Assembly: GCA_013397795.1 (NCBI GenBank)
Contig: VZTJ01000575.1
Span: forward strand, 50,882-114,881
Reading direction: 5' to 3'
Length of the DNA stretch: 64,000 nucleotides
Origin: Orthonyx spaldingii
Lineage: Eukaryota > Chordata > Aves > Passeriformes > Orthonychidae
This document shows positions 45,465 through 57,059 of the stretch, in pieces. A program made the translations under genes and the position numbers. The first letter of the stretch is position 1, and each line of letters starts with the position of its first letter. The notes below the pieces were generated by a model. It ran no database searches. It saw only the letters and a program-made list of their open reading frames with translations, and was not told the origin of the DNA.

Positions 45465-47131
45465 CAGCAGTAGATTGGGTGGAATATAAATATATATAAA
45501 GAAAAGCAGGAATTTTGGCCAGTGGGTTACAGCTGCTGAGAGGATTTTTCCCTTTCTTTCCTCTTTCCTGTGTAAAGGTTTGTGTGTTTTTAGGGTTTTT
45601 TTGTTCCCCTCCTGCTGGTTTGTTGTTTTGATGGTTCGATTGGTAGCTTTGATGCCAGAGGAAATAGCAACATCTTTCCAAAGCTTCCCTGTGGATCCTG
45701 GTATTAATGCATGACACAGGCAGCAATTTCTTGTTAGTTTTTATTACCAACAGACAGGTTCTGCTCCAAACTCTGCATTGGTTTTCCATCCTTTACCCCT
45801 TCAGCAGATTAGCCTTCACCATGTCATTCCTGTGAATTCTTGGACTGTAATGAAGGAAGAGCAGGACTCTGGTGGCTGTGCCAGGGTTCTCTCTGCCTTG
45901 CTTTAGAGGTTACCAGGCTTTTATTCCTGGAAGTGCCTGGTTGGAATCACTGATTGCCTGTAATTTATCTGCCTGGGCCAGTCTCCAGCAGCTCTGGTGG
46001 TGATCCTGTGCTGTTTCAGGATTCCCTAAGTGTCTTCCAGGTGAAGTGTATTGTAAACTTCAAACAATTGGGAAGATGGAGTGGCTTTGCTGCAATCCTT
46101 GCTTGCCAGACTCATCAGGCTGTTGAGGTGAGGAGGAACTGGAAACTGGGTTCCCTAAGTTAGAGGGTTTGTGGATAAGAAAAATGTGAAGAACCAGGTG
46201 GAACAGGCCAATGGGAATGTTGGAAGCTCCCTGTGAATGCCTGGGTGTTTGACAGCATTGTTGCTCTTATTCAGAGCTGAAATGATATTTTAATAATAAA
46301 GCTTTAACAGTAAGAGCTGTGGAGCACCAACACTCTTCACACAAGCAAAAAAAAAGTAATTAGCAGGGTGATCTTTGTGATGCAGGTTGATTTTTTGAGT
46401 GCTTGAGGCCTCATTCTTGCAGTCAAATGTGGAACAAAATGAAATGACTGCAAGTCAAAATTGTTGATGTTGAAATTGTAAACAAGCTGTAAATATTTGA
46501 CTGAAGGTAATCAACTGTTGATGTAAATTAACAAGGGATGTTCTCAATTTTCCCTTGCTTTGAAACTGTCTTAAACTATAAATCTTTGTCGAACATCTTG
46601 TGCTTGGGCCACAGGAGTGGGCATTGCTCCAGCAACAGGATCGGGGTTTGTATTTTTTAAATTGTTTTGGGGGTGTTTTTTGGTGTTGAGGGGTGGAGTG
46701 TAATTTGATGAGATGAGGAAAACAAAGATTTAGATGTGATATTAAATGATCAGGGTGCTGTGAGGACTGAGGAGCCGGAGGGTAAATAGGGTTTGTAGGG
46801 CTGTGCATGATAAATCAAATATGATAATGAATTCTTGATTTAGACGGGAAAAATAATACACAGTTTGCATGATGATGCAGGTCACAAGCAGTGTTTTTAC
46901 TTTCAAATGTTGATTAGTTAAGCAGTTTTTTTAAATGATGTTGCATCCGTGTTTGGGAACAGCTTGTCAACATCTGTTTAGGGTTTGTTTCATAATTTCT
47001 CCAAAGGGATGTCAAATGGAGGAATTATGTTGACTAAATTACTGCAGGCTATTAGTTATGCTCTTGAAATATATGATTACAAATGTAAATAATAGTCATC
47101 AGCTACAAGTGGATTTTGCTCCTCTTATGGG

Positions 47132-47339
47132 CTGGCTTATTAAATAAAATAAAAGATTGTGGAACTCCTCTGATTCTTCAGCAGAAGAATTGGGCTGGTT
47201 TTGTGGTTTTTTGTGTGGAGGTGGTAGATGGTCAATAATTCTGGTGGAGGAGAGAGGAGGCACCTGCATTTTCTCTTCATGGCTCTGATTCTTCATTCCT
47301 TTCTCTCCACTGAAGCAGCATTCCCCTCATAGAACCTTC
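47132..47339. repeat. Unclassified repeat, copy A
   Basis: A 208-bp sequence that recurs in the same orientation 1.93 kb downstream (49060-49271). Shared landmarks are AAAAGATTGTGGAACTC, 'attctggtggagga', 'catggctctgattcttcatt' and 'agcattcccctcat'. It matches neither CR1 nor the LTRs in this window. Identity by eye is roughly 85-90 percent, so the duplication is not recent. A 65-codon minus frame in copy A is not preserved in copy B. Confidence 0.9.
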
Positions 47340-48123
47340 CAACCTTCTCCAGTCTCCACATTCAGCCACTTTTCCTGCTGTTTGCTGACGGAGAGGCCAT
47401 GCCCAGCTGGTTCTGCTGGCTGGAGTTTAAGGAGGGAACATGGAATAAGATGGGTTTTGTCCTGCCTAGAGCAGCTGAAAATGTCCTGACGTGGACCAGT
47501 CTGGCTTAGGAACTCACCTGAGCTGTGCTGGGCTTCATCCTCCTTCCTCTTCACTCACACCTGGTCTGGCAAGCGTGAGGTGCCCACGAGCAGACGGGAC
47601 TGGGTTGACTGGGAGGAGTGGTGTCCCTGTGGTCCCTGTGGTGGCAGGCACAGGACAGCTCTGTGCAGCTCAGGGGACACCACGGGGAGCAGATGTGCCT
47701 CAATTGGAGCCGCTCCATGTGGCCCCTTTGGCCACGCCTTGGTTTAGGCTGAGCTTCCCTGGCTGTTTGCCTTCCTGGTGCTGCCAGCGTGACCAGGAGA
47801 ATGGATGGATTTGGCTGCCTTGTGACACCGCATCCTGCATTTCCCCTCACCACTGGACACCTTGGTGTGTGTGGAATGTGCAGAGCATGGCCAGGAAAGG
47901 GGACAGGAGCCATAGCTGGGAGAGGAGCCACTCGTGCTGTTACAGCCGTGATTGCCACCACTCTCCTTGATGAAAATCAGCAAAGCCACATTTGCTGACT
48001 CCAGCCTTCCCTGCCAGTTCTTTCTGAATCATCAGCTTTTGAAAAGAGCAATAAGAATTGTGCAAAGTTCTTGCTTTCACAAATAATCACCTTCAAGTGT
48101 GACAGTTGTCATCTCTATTCCCT

Positions 48124-48230
48124 CACAGAGTCACAGAGCAGTTTGCAGCGGAAGGGACCTTAAAGCTCATCCCATTCCTCCCCCTGCCATGGGCAGGGAC
48201 ACCTTCCACTGTCCCAGGTTGCTCCAAGAA
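48124..48230 (-). mobile_element. CR1 LINE 3' end, antisense
   Basis: 'cacagagtcacagagcagtt', then 'ggaagggaccttaaagctca' and 'ccatgggcagggacaccttc'. The copy stops at 'gctccaag', just where the core would begin. Confidence 0.92.
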
Positions 48231-48678
48231 CCTTTATCTTTGAGGGTAGCTAAAGATGTGTCTAAATTGTTGGTTTTTGCACTGCTCTTGGAATGATTCC
48301 TGGCCAGAACTGGAAGCAGCTTATTTAATTTTGTGAATTGGTTGTTGTGGAAATGACACATTAAAACTTCGTGACCTCCAGGGTGTTCCTTGGGAAGATG
48401 TCAGGGCATCCTTTACCGTGGAACTGGCCCCAACTGCTGCTTCTTGGGTGTCAGATGTGTGAAGGATCATCTCAATGCTGTTCTTTCATACACTCTTGTG
48501 CCACTGTGAGAGGAAAACCTCGTGGGTTTTCACCTCCTACTGCTCAGTGGAACCTGTTCTGCAGAGAAAATCTTCCTCGTGGTGCTTGTTAGAGGATCTT
48601 TCTGCATCAGGCCATGTAATAGTCAGTGTCTGCTCAGAGGAAATCAGTGTGTCCTATCTCTGCCTCTCTTCAAGGTTT

Positions 48679-48740
48679 TCATAGAATCATGGAATATCCT
48701 GACCCACAAGGATCAGCCAAGTCCAGCTCCTGGCCTGTAT
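48679..48740 (-). mobile_element. CR1 LINE terminal scrap, antisense
   Basis: 'tcatagaatcatggaatatc', then 'ctgacccacaaggatcagcc' and 'aagtccagctcctggcctg'. This is the same 3'-end type as the antisense copy at 15.87 kb. Confidence 0.82.
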
Positions 48741-50066
48741 TGCTTATGACAAGTTTTGTTGGAGATTTTTTTGTTTTTCAAACATCCAGTGGGAAAGAAC
48801 TGAATGCAGAAGAAGGATTTCTTTGGTTTCAGTTTCTTTCAGATCTGTCATTCAGTGCCTGCTCACCTCTGAGACAGATTTAAAAGTAAAGAAATCCAGT
48901 GGTGTGTTGACCTTCAGGTTGCTTTGGGAACACCTGGGTGGTAGTTCTGGGGTTTTTATTTAAGCGTGAAAATCCCCTTCTGAATTCCTAGCAATTAGAA
49001 ACTGTAAAAATGTGTTTCCAACTTAGAATGAGCAATATTACTTTCAATTGTTTTGTTACTGGCTTAAAAAAAAAGATTGTGGAACTCATCTGAATCTTCA
49101 GTAGAATAATTGGGCTGTTTTTTTATTTTCTGTGTTGAGGACAAGCTGGAGGTGGTAGCTGGTCAGTGATTCTGGTGGAGGACAGAGGAGGGACCTGCAT
49201 TTTTCTTCTCATGGCTCTGATTCTTCATTCCTTTTTCCCCACTGAAGTAGCATTCCCCTCATGAAACCTTCTGGATTTTTTTTCATAACCATCAATAGCA
49301 AAATACAGTAAATTCTGTTTTCTCTCTGCCCTCACTTCATTGAACAAGGTGATTCCACTCTTTTAAGCTCTCAGTATTTTACCAACACATGGCATCAGAG
49401 AAATCCTTGGGTTTTGGGGGACAAGGGAAGAACCACTAATTTTTGCAGCACTGACCACTTCTCTTGTCCTTCTCAGTGTCTGCAGGGACTCGGAGCAAGA
49501 TCTCTGCATCAGGTGGTGGGTGATGCTTCAGAACAAAGTCAGGGGGTCACATTTTCTTAATTGGTTCTGATGATTCAGCCTGGAACATGAATCACCCTGG
49601 ACAGAGAGCTGGATGTTGGATGTTTCCAAGAGCCAAGTAATTTTAGTTTGCCCCAGAGGCTAAACTGATGTACAGATCAAGTTCAATTAATTTTTTTTCA
49701 CACTCCCAACTGTTCATTTTTCTTGTTCTGACAGTTTTATTTACTGGGAGCCTAAAAGGTCTGTCACCACCGACTGCCTCGGCATCCTGTCAGAGCCTGG
49801 AGGCAGCACCTCCTCACCACGTGCTCTGTGTAAAAATGTCTGGCTGGGCCGTTGGCTTTTTGATTTACTTAAATTGGGAGATGTTTCTGGTGTCCCCTGG
49901 AAGCTGCTTGGTCCCAAGCACGAGCTCTGAACTTTGTGACTTTCCAGGGAGAGGAGATTTCTCACCACGTCACAGTTTCTGTCTGGGTTGGTGTCCATTG
50001 GGGCAAACCTGGGCAAGGTGCCTCAGAAATACAACTTTTTAAAATCATCTTGATGGTTAAAATTTT
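48741..50066. other. Unique noncoding stretch
   Basis: Contains copy B of the unclassified repeat. Other sequence is AT-rich and featureless. Confidence 0.5.
49060..49271. repeat. Unclassified repeat, copy B
   Basis: Second copy of the element at 47132-47339, same orientation. It has an extra segment of about 18 bp (containing GGACAAGCTGG) and a small deletion. Both copies begin with CTGGCTTA and an A-rich run, and both end at an AACCTTC phrase, after which the flanks differ completely. Confidence 0.9.
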
Positions 50067-50255
50067 CAGCAGCAATTTCTCCATGGAAAGGGTGCTCAGG
50101 CCTTGGCAGGGGCTGCCCAGGGAGGTTTGGAGTCCCCATCCCTGGAGGTGTCCCAGGAAGGCCTGGACGTGGCACTCAGAGCTCTGGGCTGGGAATCAGT
50201 CACAGCTTGGACTTAGTCTTGGAGGTCTTTTCCAGCCTTAATAACTCTTTGATTA
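50067..50255 (+). mobile_element. CR1 LINE 3' end, sense, second subfamily
   Basis: 'cagcagcaatttctccatgg', then 'ccttggcaggggctgcccag' and 'gtcccaggaaggcctggacg', ending 'ggtcttttccagccttaata'. It is the 3' 190 bp of the type seen at 32.56 kb. Confidence 0.93.
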
Positions 50256-50471
50256 AAATCGTCAGGTTTTTAAATTTTCTGGTGTTCATTTCAGTAGGAA
50301 AATTTGCTGTGCACTGGGCACATATGGAATTCTCCCTGTTAGAGCTTTTGTTTCTTGTTTATCCTGTTGATTGAACTGTGTGGGGAAGTTTGTTGTAGGA
50401 TTTCTTGTTTTGTTTTGCACATCTAAAATTTCTGCCAGAGTGGAGATGTCCACTTGATCCTGTGCAGCTCC

Positions 50472-50593
50472 GAGGGTGGGCAGGCCCTGGCACAGGGTGC
50501 CCAGAGAAGCTGTGGCTGCCCCTGGATCCCTGGCAGTGTCCAAGGCCAGGTTGGACATTGGGGCTTGGAGCAGCCTGGGACAGTGGGAGGTGT
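50472..50593 (+). mobile_element. CR1 LINE core-only fragment, sense
   Basis: Consists only of the 120-bp core, from 'gagggtgggcaggccctggc' to 'gggacagtgggaggtgt'. It is nearly identical to the core of the other copies, but both the upstream part and the 3' end and tail are missing. Confidence 0.93.
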
Positions 50594-52309
50594 TCCCTTT
50601 TCCCTCATTAATTGTTTGGGGGGTTTGTAATTTCTGGTGTTGTTTCATATGATTTTTTTTTTTTTCTTTTAATGAAATGTGTTTGAAGTGAGGCAAAGTT
50701 TGGAGATTCTGCCTCAGTTCTCACTATTCAAAGCTTTGTTTGACCTGTTGTTCCTGGGTCTGTTAAAATTCAGGGCCTGCTTTTTTTCCAGTGGTGTGGA
50801 GAGTTTAGTTGGGCCTTCCATTGCACCCTTCCAAATGTGAGCGCGTGCTCTGGAGATTAAAATGCTCTATTAGGGACTGATTAGAACATAAAATTAAATT
50901 GTGTATCATAATCTTAGCTCCAAGTTTAGATTCATTAAAAGCTAAATGGTCTATAACACCTTCCACTTTGATACTTCAGTGCCTTCCCATATGATCAGAT
51001 GGAACTGGAAAGTTTAAGCACTCAACTGAACACACTTTTACATGAACAATGAGAATTAAATAGTCAGGTTTGAGTACTGCTCCATTAGGATTACAAGAGA
51101 CACTGGTTATGGGAAATATCTTTGTGTTTTACCCTGGTAGTTAACTTAAAGGGGAAAGAATAATTTTAAGGAATTCTGATGTCTTAACCAGTAATATCAT
51201 GTGTAGAAAACAGTTTTGAAAGTGGTTCTATGGAGTTTTAGCGACTCAGAATTCACAAGTCACTTTAATACTTCATTATCTTTGTTACTTTCCAGTAAGC
51301 TCAAAGTTCTAGTCCAAGTTTTAAAATTTCAGATCCTAGAGATTATTAAATAGTTTTCAAGGTGCTGAGTGATGTTGAGAATGAACATTGAGAGATTGTA
51401 CAGCAAATTTTTCTGGGGCCAAGGTGTCTGTGTATCTAAAAGGCATTGCATATGCAGCCAAAGCTACACTGAGCATGTTCTCCTGACTTATGCTTTATTT
51501 TTATTTATTTGGGGCCTTATCTCATCTCATTAAAGGCTCTGGGTAAAATCCTGATGGATCTGGAGCTTTGTCTCCGGTGGCTTTTCCAATGCTGGCCTTT
51601 ATTGCAATAATTCACTCCGCAGGGAGGAGGACCCTGTCCCTCGTGGCTCTTGCTTCAGAATCATTAATTTTAACATAATTAATCTGTTTACTGAAGTTTG
51701 TCCCTCTCCTGCCCTGATTTTCTTCCTCCTTAGAATATGCAGCTGGCAAGCCGTTCTCCAGATTTATCACATGGGCTTCAAATGGTCTGAGGAACAAAAT
51801 GAAGACATTTTTCCTTAAATGCCTGACTGTCCTTGAAGCCTGGGGCTTTGCAGCAGACAGCCCTGAGTGGAAATGGATGAGGAGTTTTTCCTCTGGTTCT
51901 GCTCTGGCTTTCAGCAAACTTCCATTTTCTTGCCTTTCAGGTAGGAAATGGGGTGTATCCTACTATGAGGTGGAAAAGAGCAGCAGAACCAGAGAAGATA
52001 GTGCTGAAAGGTATTTGAGGATGGTTTTGGTTTTTTTTTTTTTTTTGCTACTCAAGTATTCCAATTACTGTATTTTGTTTTCTATTTTTTTGGAAACAAG
52101 CCTGCTCACAGAAATGCTGGGATTCTGAAGTGCTGCTACTGCTCTTTGTCCCTAGGGAATAAACTGCTTTTGTATTGCAAACGTAGTGAAGCAGAAATTT
52201 ATGAGCAGCCTGATCTATGCCCTTCTGTGGGGGGACAAGGGATTCAAATAATTGGGAACCTCTGGATGTAGAAACACTCATTTTGTTTATTCTGTGTGTC
52301 GTGTGATGG
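50594..52309. other. AT-rich stretch, possibly conserved noncoding; one exon candidate
   Basis: From 50.83 to 51.50 kb the sequence is AT-rich, non-repetitive and rich in TAAT and ATTA. It is followed by the splice-flanked open segments at 51.73-52.01 kb. A T16 run lies at 52031-52046. Confidence 0.45.
51734..52010 (+). CDS. Candidate exon(s), unidentified, two alternative readings
   Basis: A pyrimidine-rich acceptor (TTTTCTTCCTCCTTAG, ending 51733) starts a frame open for 207 bp up to CAG/GTAGGA at 51941. It would be a phase 1-1 exon of 69 codons. The same frame stays open beyond, and TTTTCTTGCCTTTCAG just before 51941 is itself a good acceptor. This gives a second option, a 70-bp exon 51941-52010 reading GRKWGVSYYEVEKSSRTRED and ending at AAAG/GTATTT. 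The two readings exclude each other at 51941. No protein family is recognised; chance is a serious alternative. Confidence 0.22.
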
Positions 52310-53084
52310 CTGTGAAATGATCCCCCAGCCACCCAGGGGTCCTGAACAAGCTCCAGAATTGTCCCATGGGAACATCAGGGAGTTTAACCAGGCCGGGTGC
52401 TGCTGCTGCACCCGGATCCGGGCAAGCCCCAAAGTTAATCCAGGGGATGAGCAGCTGGAGCAGCCCTGGAGAAGGACCTGGGGGTGCTGTGGGTGAGAGC
52501 TGGGAACCAGAACCCCCCCGTGCCCTGGGCTGAGCCCCCAGCGTGGGCAGCAGGGGAGGGGGGATTCTGCCCCTGTGCTCAGGTGAGCCCCCACCTGCAG
52601 AGCTGCCCCAGCCCTGGGGCCCAGCACAGGGAGCAGCTGGAGCTGCTGGAGAGAGCCCAGAGGAGGCTCCAGGATGAGCAGAGGGATGGAGCAGCTCTGC
52701 TGGGAGGAAAGGCTGGGAGAGCTGGCATTGTTCAGCCTGGAGAGGAGAAGCTCTGGGGTGACCTCATTGTGGCCTTCCAGGGCCTGAAGGAGCTGATGGG
52801 AAAGATGGAGAGAGATTTTGGACAAGGGGCAGTGATTTCCCAGTGCCAGAGGGCAGGGATGGATGGGATACTGGGCAGGAATTGTTCCCTGGGAGGGTGG
52901 GCAGGCCCTGGCACAGGGTGCCCAGAGAAGCTGTGGCTGCCCCTGGATCCCTGGCAGTGTCCCAGGCCAGGTTGGACACTGGGGCTGGGAGCAGCCTGGG
53001 ACAGTGGGAGGTGTCCCTGCCCATGGCAGGGGTGGCACTGAGTGAGCTTCAAGGTCCTGTCCAACCCAGGCCATTCCATGATTT
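52310..53084 (+). mobile_element. CR1 LINE, longest 3' segment, sense
   Basis: The longest CR1 segment of the core-bearing subfamily. It begins near 'agtttaaccaggccgggtgc', the equivalent of the CR1 'agttcaacaaggccaagtgc' phrase, then 'ggagaaggacctgggggtgc', 'gctggagagagcccagagga', 'gaaaggctgggagagctggc', the core, and the 3' end 'ccaacccaggccattccatg'. Frames of up to 276 codons across it are shadows. The left boundary is approximate. Confidence 0.92.
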
Positions 53085-56000
53085 TATGGTGTTTGGGATG
53101 TTTTTGCTCTTCAAGGGAGATCTCTGCCTCTCTGGCAGTTGTGCTCCCCTGCCCAGCAGCTCTGAGGCAATGGTAATTCCAGTAATTCCATGACCCTTGC
53201 TCCTTTAGAGTTCTGTAATCCAAGAGAAACCTCTTCCTGCCACTCCTTTGTTCATCCTTAAATATTAAATAATTCTTCATTTATTAAACTTTATTAGATT
53301 GCGCTCACTGATTAATTGATTAACCAGCAGTATCCATCATGCTGTTTTGCTGGCTGTTATCTATCGAATTAGAAACCAGTTTGTGACAAACAATAATGAT
53401 TCTTACTCCTGACGTAACAGACGTTTCCTTTACTGGTGCCATAAATTCCCTTCTGCTGTTCCTTTAGGAAGTGTGGCCTGACAGTAATTAAGCAGTAATT
53501 GGTGTACGAAGGCAGGAGCCGTTCCCAGTAGCTAAGTATTGTTAGGGAATAATTTCATTTATCCGATGATATTTCAGCAGTTCTAACCAATTTCGGGTTT
53601 ATTATGTGCCATATGTCTGCCCAGCAGGGCTTGGGACTGGGTTTAGCAAATGCAGTTGTTGTACTTTATTGAATGCTGATTTTAAAAGCACCTTTTTTTG
53701 CTCACCAGGGCATATAAATATTTTTCTTTCCCTCCCATGAATGCTGCTCTCTCACTCAACCTTCTGCATGACTTCTGGTTCATCAGCTCTTGTTAAAGCA
53801 CAGGATTTTGGAGCAAGGGGAGGGCTGTGGTCACTGGATTTTTGTCCCTTTCTGGCGAGTTTTGGTCAGAACTCTGACCCGAGGAGTGAGAGCAGTGGCA
53901 GAGCTTAGCTGAGCGTGGTTTTAAAGGTGTCTTAACTCCCTGCCAGCAGCTTGGGACACGAATGAGTTACAACCAGCAGCTCTTGCAGATCCATGGACCA
54001 ATCTGACACAGTATTTTGGTTTTCCTTTTTTATCCTTTCTGCCTCTTTTTGCTGTGGTTTAATTTAGAAAGCCAGTCTCGATGACATTTGCACACAACCC
54101 TGGCCATGTGCTTCCCCTAAGTGGGGAATCCAGGGATTCTGCTCTTGTTTGGGAGCACAGGTGTTGAAAGGACTCCTCTGTAGGGAGACAAATGGCTTGT
54201 GTTCATTGAGGAATATCCTGATAGCCTTTAACTGTTAAAAGCTGGCTTAAAAAATCTCTTTCTAGCCAAAAACTTTTGCTCTTGTTGCATCCCAGTGATG
54301 AATGAGCCTGATAGAGAGATTTAGCTCTTGGAGCTATTAGACACGGACATAATCCATTGTGGTTGGTTTGACCTCAGAATTTCTGCTGGGATTAATGTCC
54401 TATCCTGGCGGGTGAGGAGGAGATCAGTGCCTTTCCCATCTCTGGAAGGTGCAGGGCACTGCCTGTGCTGCCTGAAGATGAGAGGAAATGCAGGAATGAT
54501 TTCCCAGGGAAAGGTCAGGGTAGTGAGTTCACGGAAGAGATGAAAGGGTGCAGCAAGAGGAGTGAGCTGGTGTTTGAGGAGGGGAGTGGAGGAACTTCCC
54601 CCTGACGTAAGGCACAGCTCTGTGATCCCAGAAAAGCTGCAAAGCACACAGCACTGCTGCCTCTTCCATGGCTGGGGACATTTTGAAGGCAGGGGTGTTT
54701 CTTCCTCGGTTTCCTTCTGACGCTGCAGAGCAGCAGCAGAGACTGTGCAGCTGCTGGGAAACGGGACTGAATGTCCCACTGAGGGGGAACTCCAGGAAAC
54801 TGGTTTGTGATTTGGGATTTTGGTTTGGTTTTCCCCTCTCCTCGCAGGCCCAGTGCTCTCAGAGAGGTGTAAAATATAAACTTGGGCCTGGTTCTGGCCT
54901 CCAGCACCTGGGATAGTCCTGGCACCTGGCATTTGCCTTTTCCCCTGCCCTGAAGCAGTGATGGTGAAGTGTTGAAAGTTTTGCTTTTTCTTAAACATTT
55001 GGACTTTGTTAAAAGACTTCTCCATAGAAACACAGGAGGTGGAAAAACGTTTTGTTCATTTTCCCTGGGAATTAGTCCTGTGTTTTCCCCCATTGTTAAG
55101 ATTTCAAGAAATCCAGGGGAAATTCAGCAGAGATTTAATTGCAGGCATGTAAATAATTCCTCTCTGAAGAATAACTGAGTGATCCCAGGACCCTCAGCCT
55201 GGAAAAAGAAGGACAAAACAAGGATGTGATGGAGCTGTGTAATGACTGAAAGGGAAGGGGCAAGGATAGATAATTCCCACATTTCCAATGCAAGCACTGG
55301 GCTGTCAACACATGAAATAAGTTGTTACTGGTTTTTTTTCTGTAATTCCTTTTTTTTTTAAACTTTATTTTGTGGTCCTAATGATCTCTTAGTTTGGATG
55401 CCTGATCAGCCATAGCTTTGTCCTGACTGATGAACTTCTTTGTGAGGGTGAAAAAAGATTTCATGGGTACTTTAATGCTTTGAACGTGGCTTCTTTTTTT
55501 CTTTTTTATTTTGCTGTTAATGTTTATACAGCTGGTATGAAAACGTCTCCTATGGATGTCAGAACAAGGATATTGCTGCCTGTCCTATTGTAGGATCAGT
55601 AGTAGGGTGTGGAAACTACTCAAAAACCTGAGAGTTTTCTGCCTCTATCCCCATTGTCATTTCAAAGACAGGTGAAGTCAACAATTTTTTGGAAGTAAAG
55701 CCAAAATTTTGCTGTATTGCAATTCTTTTTTTGAATATAAGAGGCTCTTATCTGTAGAAGGAAATTTGTAGTAGCCAGTTCTAAAATCTGTATTTTTCTT
55801 CACCTCCTCTGAAGTAAGAATTAAGTTTGAATTGTTTTTCAGAGATCTGTTTGCAATTCAACCACTTGTTAGGTTTTTTTTTAAATGGTGAAGAGAACTT
55901 AGTTTTAAAACCAAATTTATGGTCAGACTGACCATTTAATTAACTGCAGACAAAACTTCCATATGAAATAGGAATGGGCTTGGTGTCCTGCCACAAACCA

Positions 56001-56977
56001 AAATTTGTGTTTTGGGATGCTCCAAATTGGATTTTAGCAATGTTGTGCTGAATTATGCCATGGAACGAGGGCAAGTGGCAGTGGAAGATGATTTTTAAAC
56101 AGCGGTGGCAGGAGTGATTGGAATGATGAGTGTGGAGGTATTTATGTGAAGTTTTTTTGCATAATGAGAAGGGAGTGAGTTATTGGGGGAGAGATAGCAA
56201 TGATCCTGCTCATAAAGGCTGTGCTCAGGAGAATAATTTCATTAAATACTCCAGCAGATCAGTAAATCCTTCAGCTGCCTTTTGCAGAGCAGTCAGAGCG
56301 TTGATGTTCTTCTGGGAGGAATTCACCTCCTGTTTCTTGCCTCCTCCCTCCACCCTGACATTTTGCTAAATCAATTTATTGCCTGGCAGGGCCTGCAAAC
56401 AAAGCCTTCCAAGGCAGTCAAATCCCACCCACTCAGAGGCCTTTTCTGTTCATATCCTAAAAACGCTGTCACTGATCCTTGGGTGGGAGGGCAACCTGGC
56501 CCCTCCAATCCCCTGTGACCAGCCCAGCCCCCTGGGCTGCCCTGCCCTGCCCTTCCTGTTACCTTAACAAGGATTTTCTGTGCTCTGCTTCCCATTTTTC
56601 CCATCAATCCACTGACCTGACTTGGACTTTGTGCCAGGTCTCCAGGACTTTGGGTTCTTGGGTGTCAGTGATTTCAAAGAGGGAAAATCATCCCTTAATA
56701 AATACCCAATTCTATGGAATTCAGCTTGAGGAAAGGAAGGAATGAATATTAATTGATTCCAGTTTATACAAGTGGGAAAAGGATTTGGTGTAAAACGGAG
56801 GGAAGATGTGATTAATTCAGCAAATAGTGTTGGGAAACTTTGGTGCTCTTAAACTCCTTTGGATTATCCAGCAAAGTTTTAATTCTCATAATTTTGTACC
56901 CCACAGATGTTCTTGGAGAGTGATTCTGGTCATTCCTTACATGAGCCCAATTCTGAATTCGAAGTGACTGAAAACCT
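53085..56977. other. Unique noncoding stretch
   Basis: 53.28-53.62 kb is TAAT-rich and keeps several CpGs outside any island, which could indicate a conserved regulatory element. At 54.3-55.1 kb two overlapping minus-strand frames (234 and 192 codons) occur without recognisable domains. The rest is AT-rich and featureless. Confidence 0.45.
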
Positions 56978-57059
56978 GATGTCCCTGCCCATGGCAGGGG
57001 CTTGGAATCAGACGATCTCAAAGATCCTTCCCAACCCATTGTATCATTCTATAATTCCC
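56978..57059 (+). mobile_element. CR1 LINE 3' end scrap, sense
   Basis: 'gatgtccctgcccatggcag', then 'gggcttggaatcagacgatc' and 'cttcccaacccattgtatca' with a TTCTATAATTCC tail. Confidence 0.88.

Larger units (their letters stand above)
44881..48123. other. Unique noncoding stretch
   Basis: Holds a 15-bp minisatellite (45.42 kb), an AT-rich, TAAT-containing segment at 46.84-47.13 kb and the first copy of an unclassified repeat (47.13 kb). At 47.5-48.0 kb the sequence is more GC-rich and open on both strands (159 and 136 codons), without recognisable similarity. Confidence 0.45.

Noticed and set aside
45391..45789. Minus-strand frame with a repeated Leu-Tyr-Leu-Leu-Thr pattern
   Set aside because: It is the translation of the 15-bp minisatellite.
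47491..47970. Segment open on both strands (159 and 136 codons)
   Set aside because: Double-strand openness in GC-rich DNA is expected by chance, and neither product looks like a known protein.
52244..53074. Minus-strand open frame of 276 codons
   Set aside because: It is the reverse of a sense CR1 segment and shares peptides with every other CR1 copy.
54321..55025. Minus-strand open frame of 234 codons outside repeats
   Set aside because: A second minus frame of 192 codons overlaps it. There is no domain, no Met context or splice evidence, and composition is ordinary.
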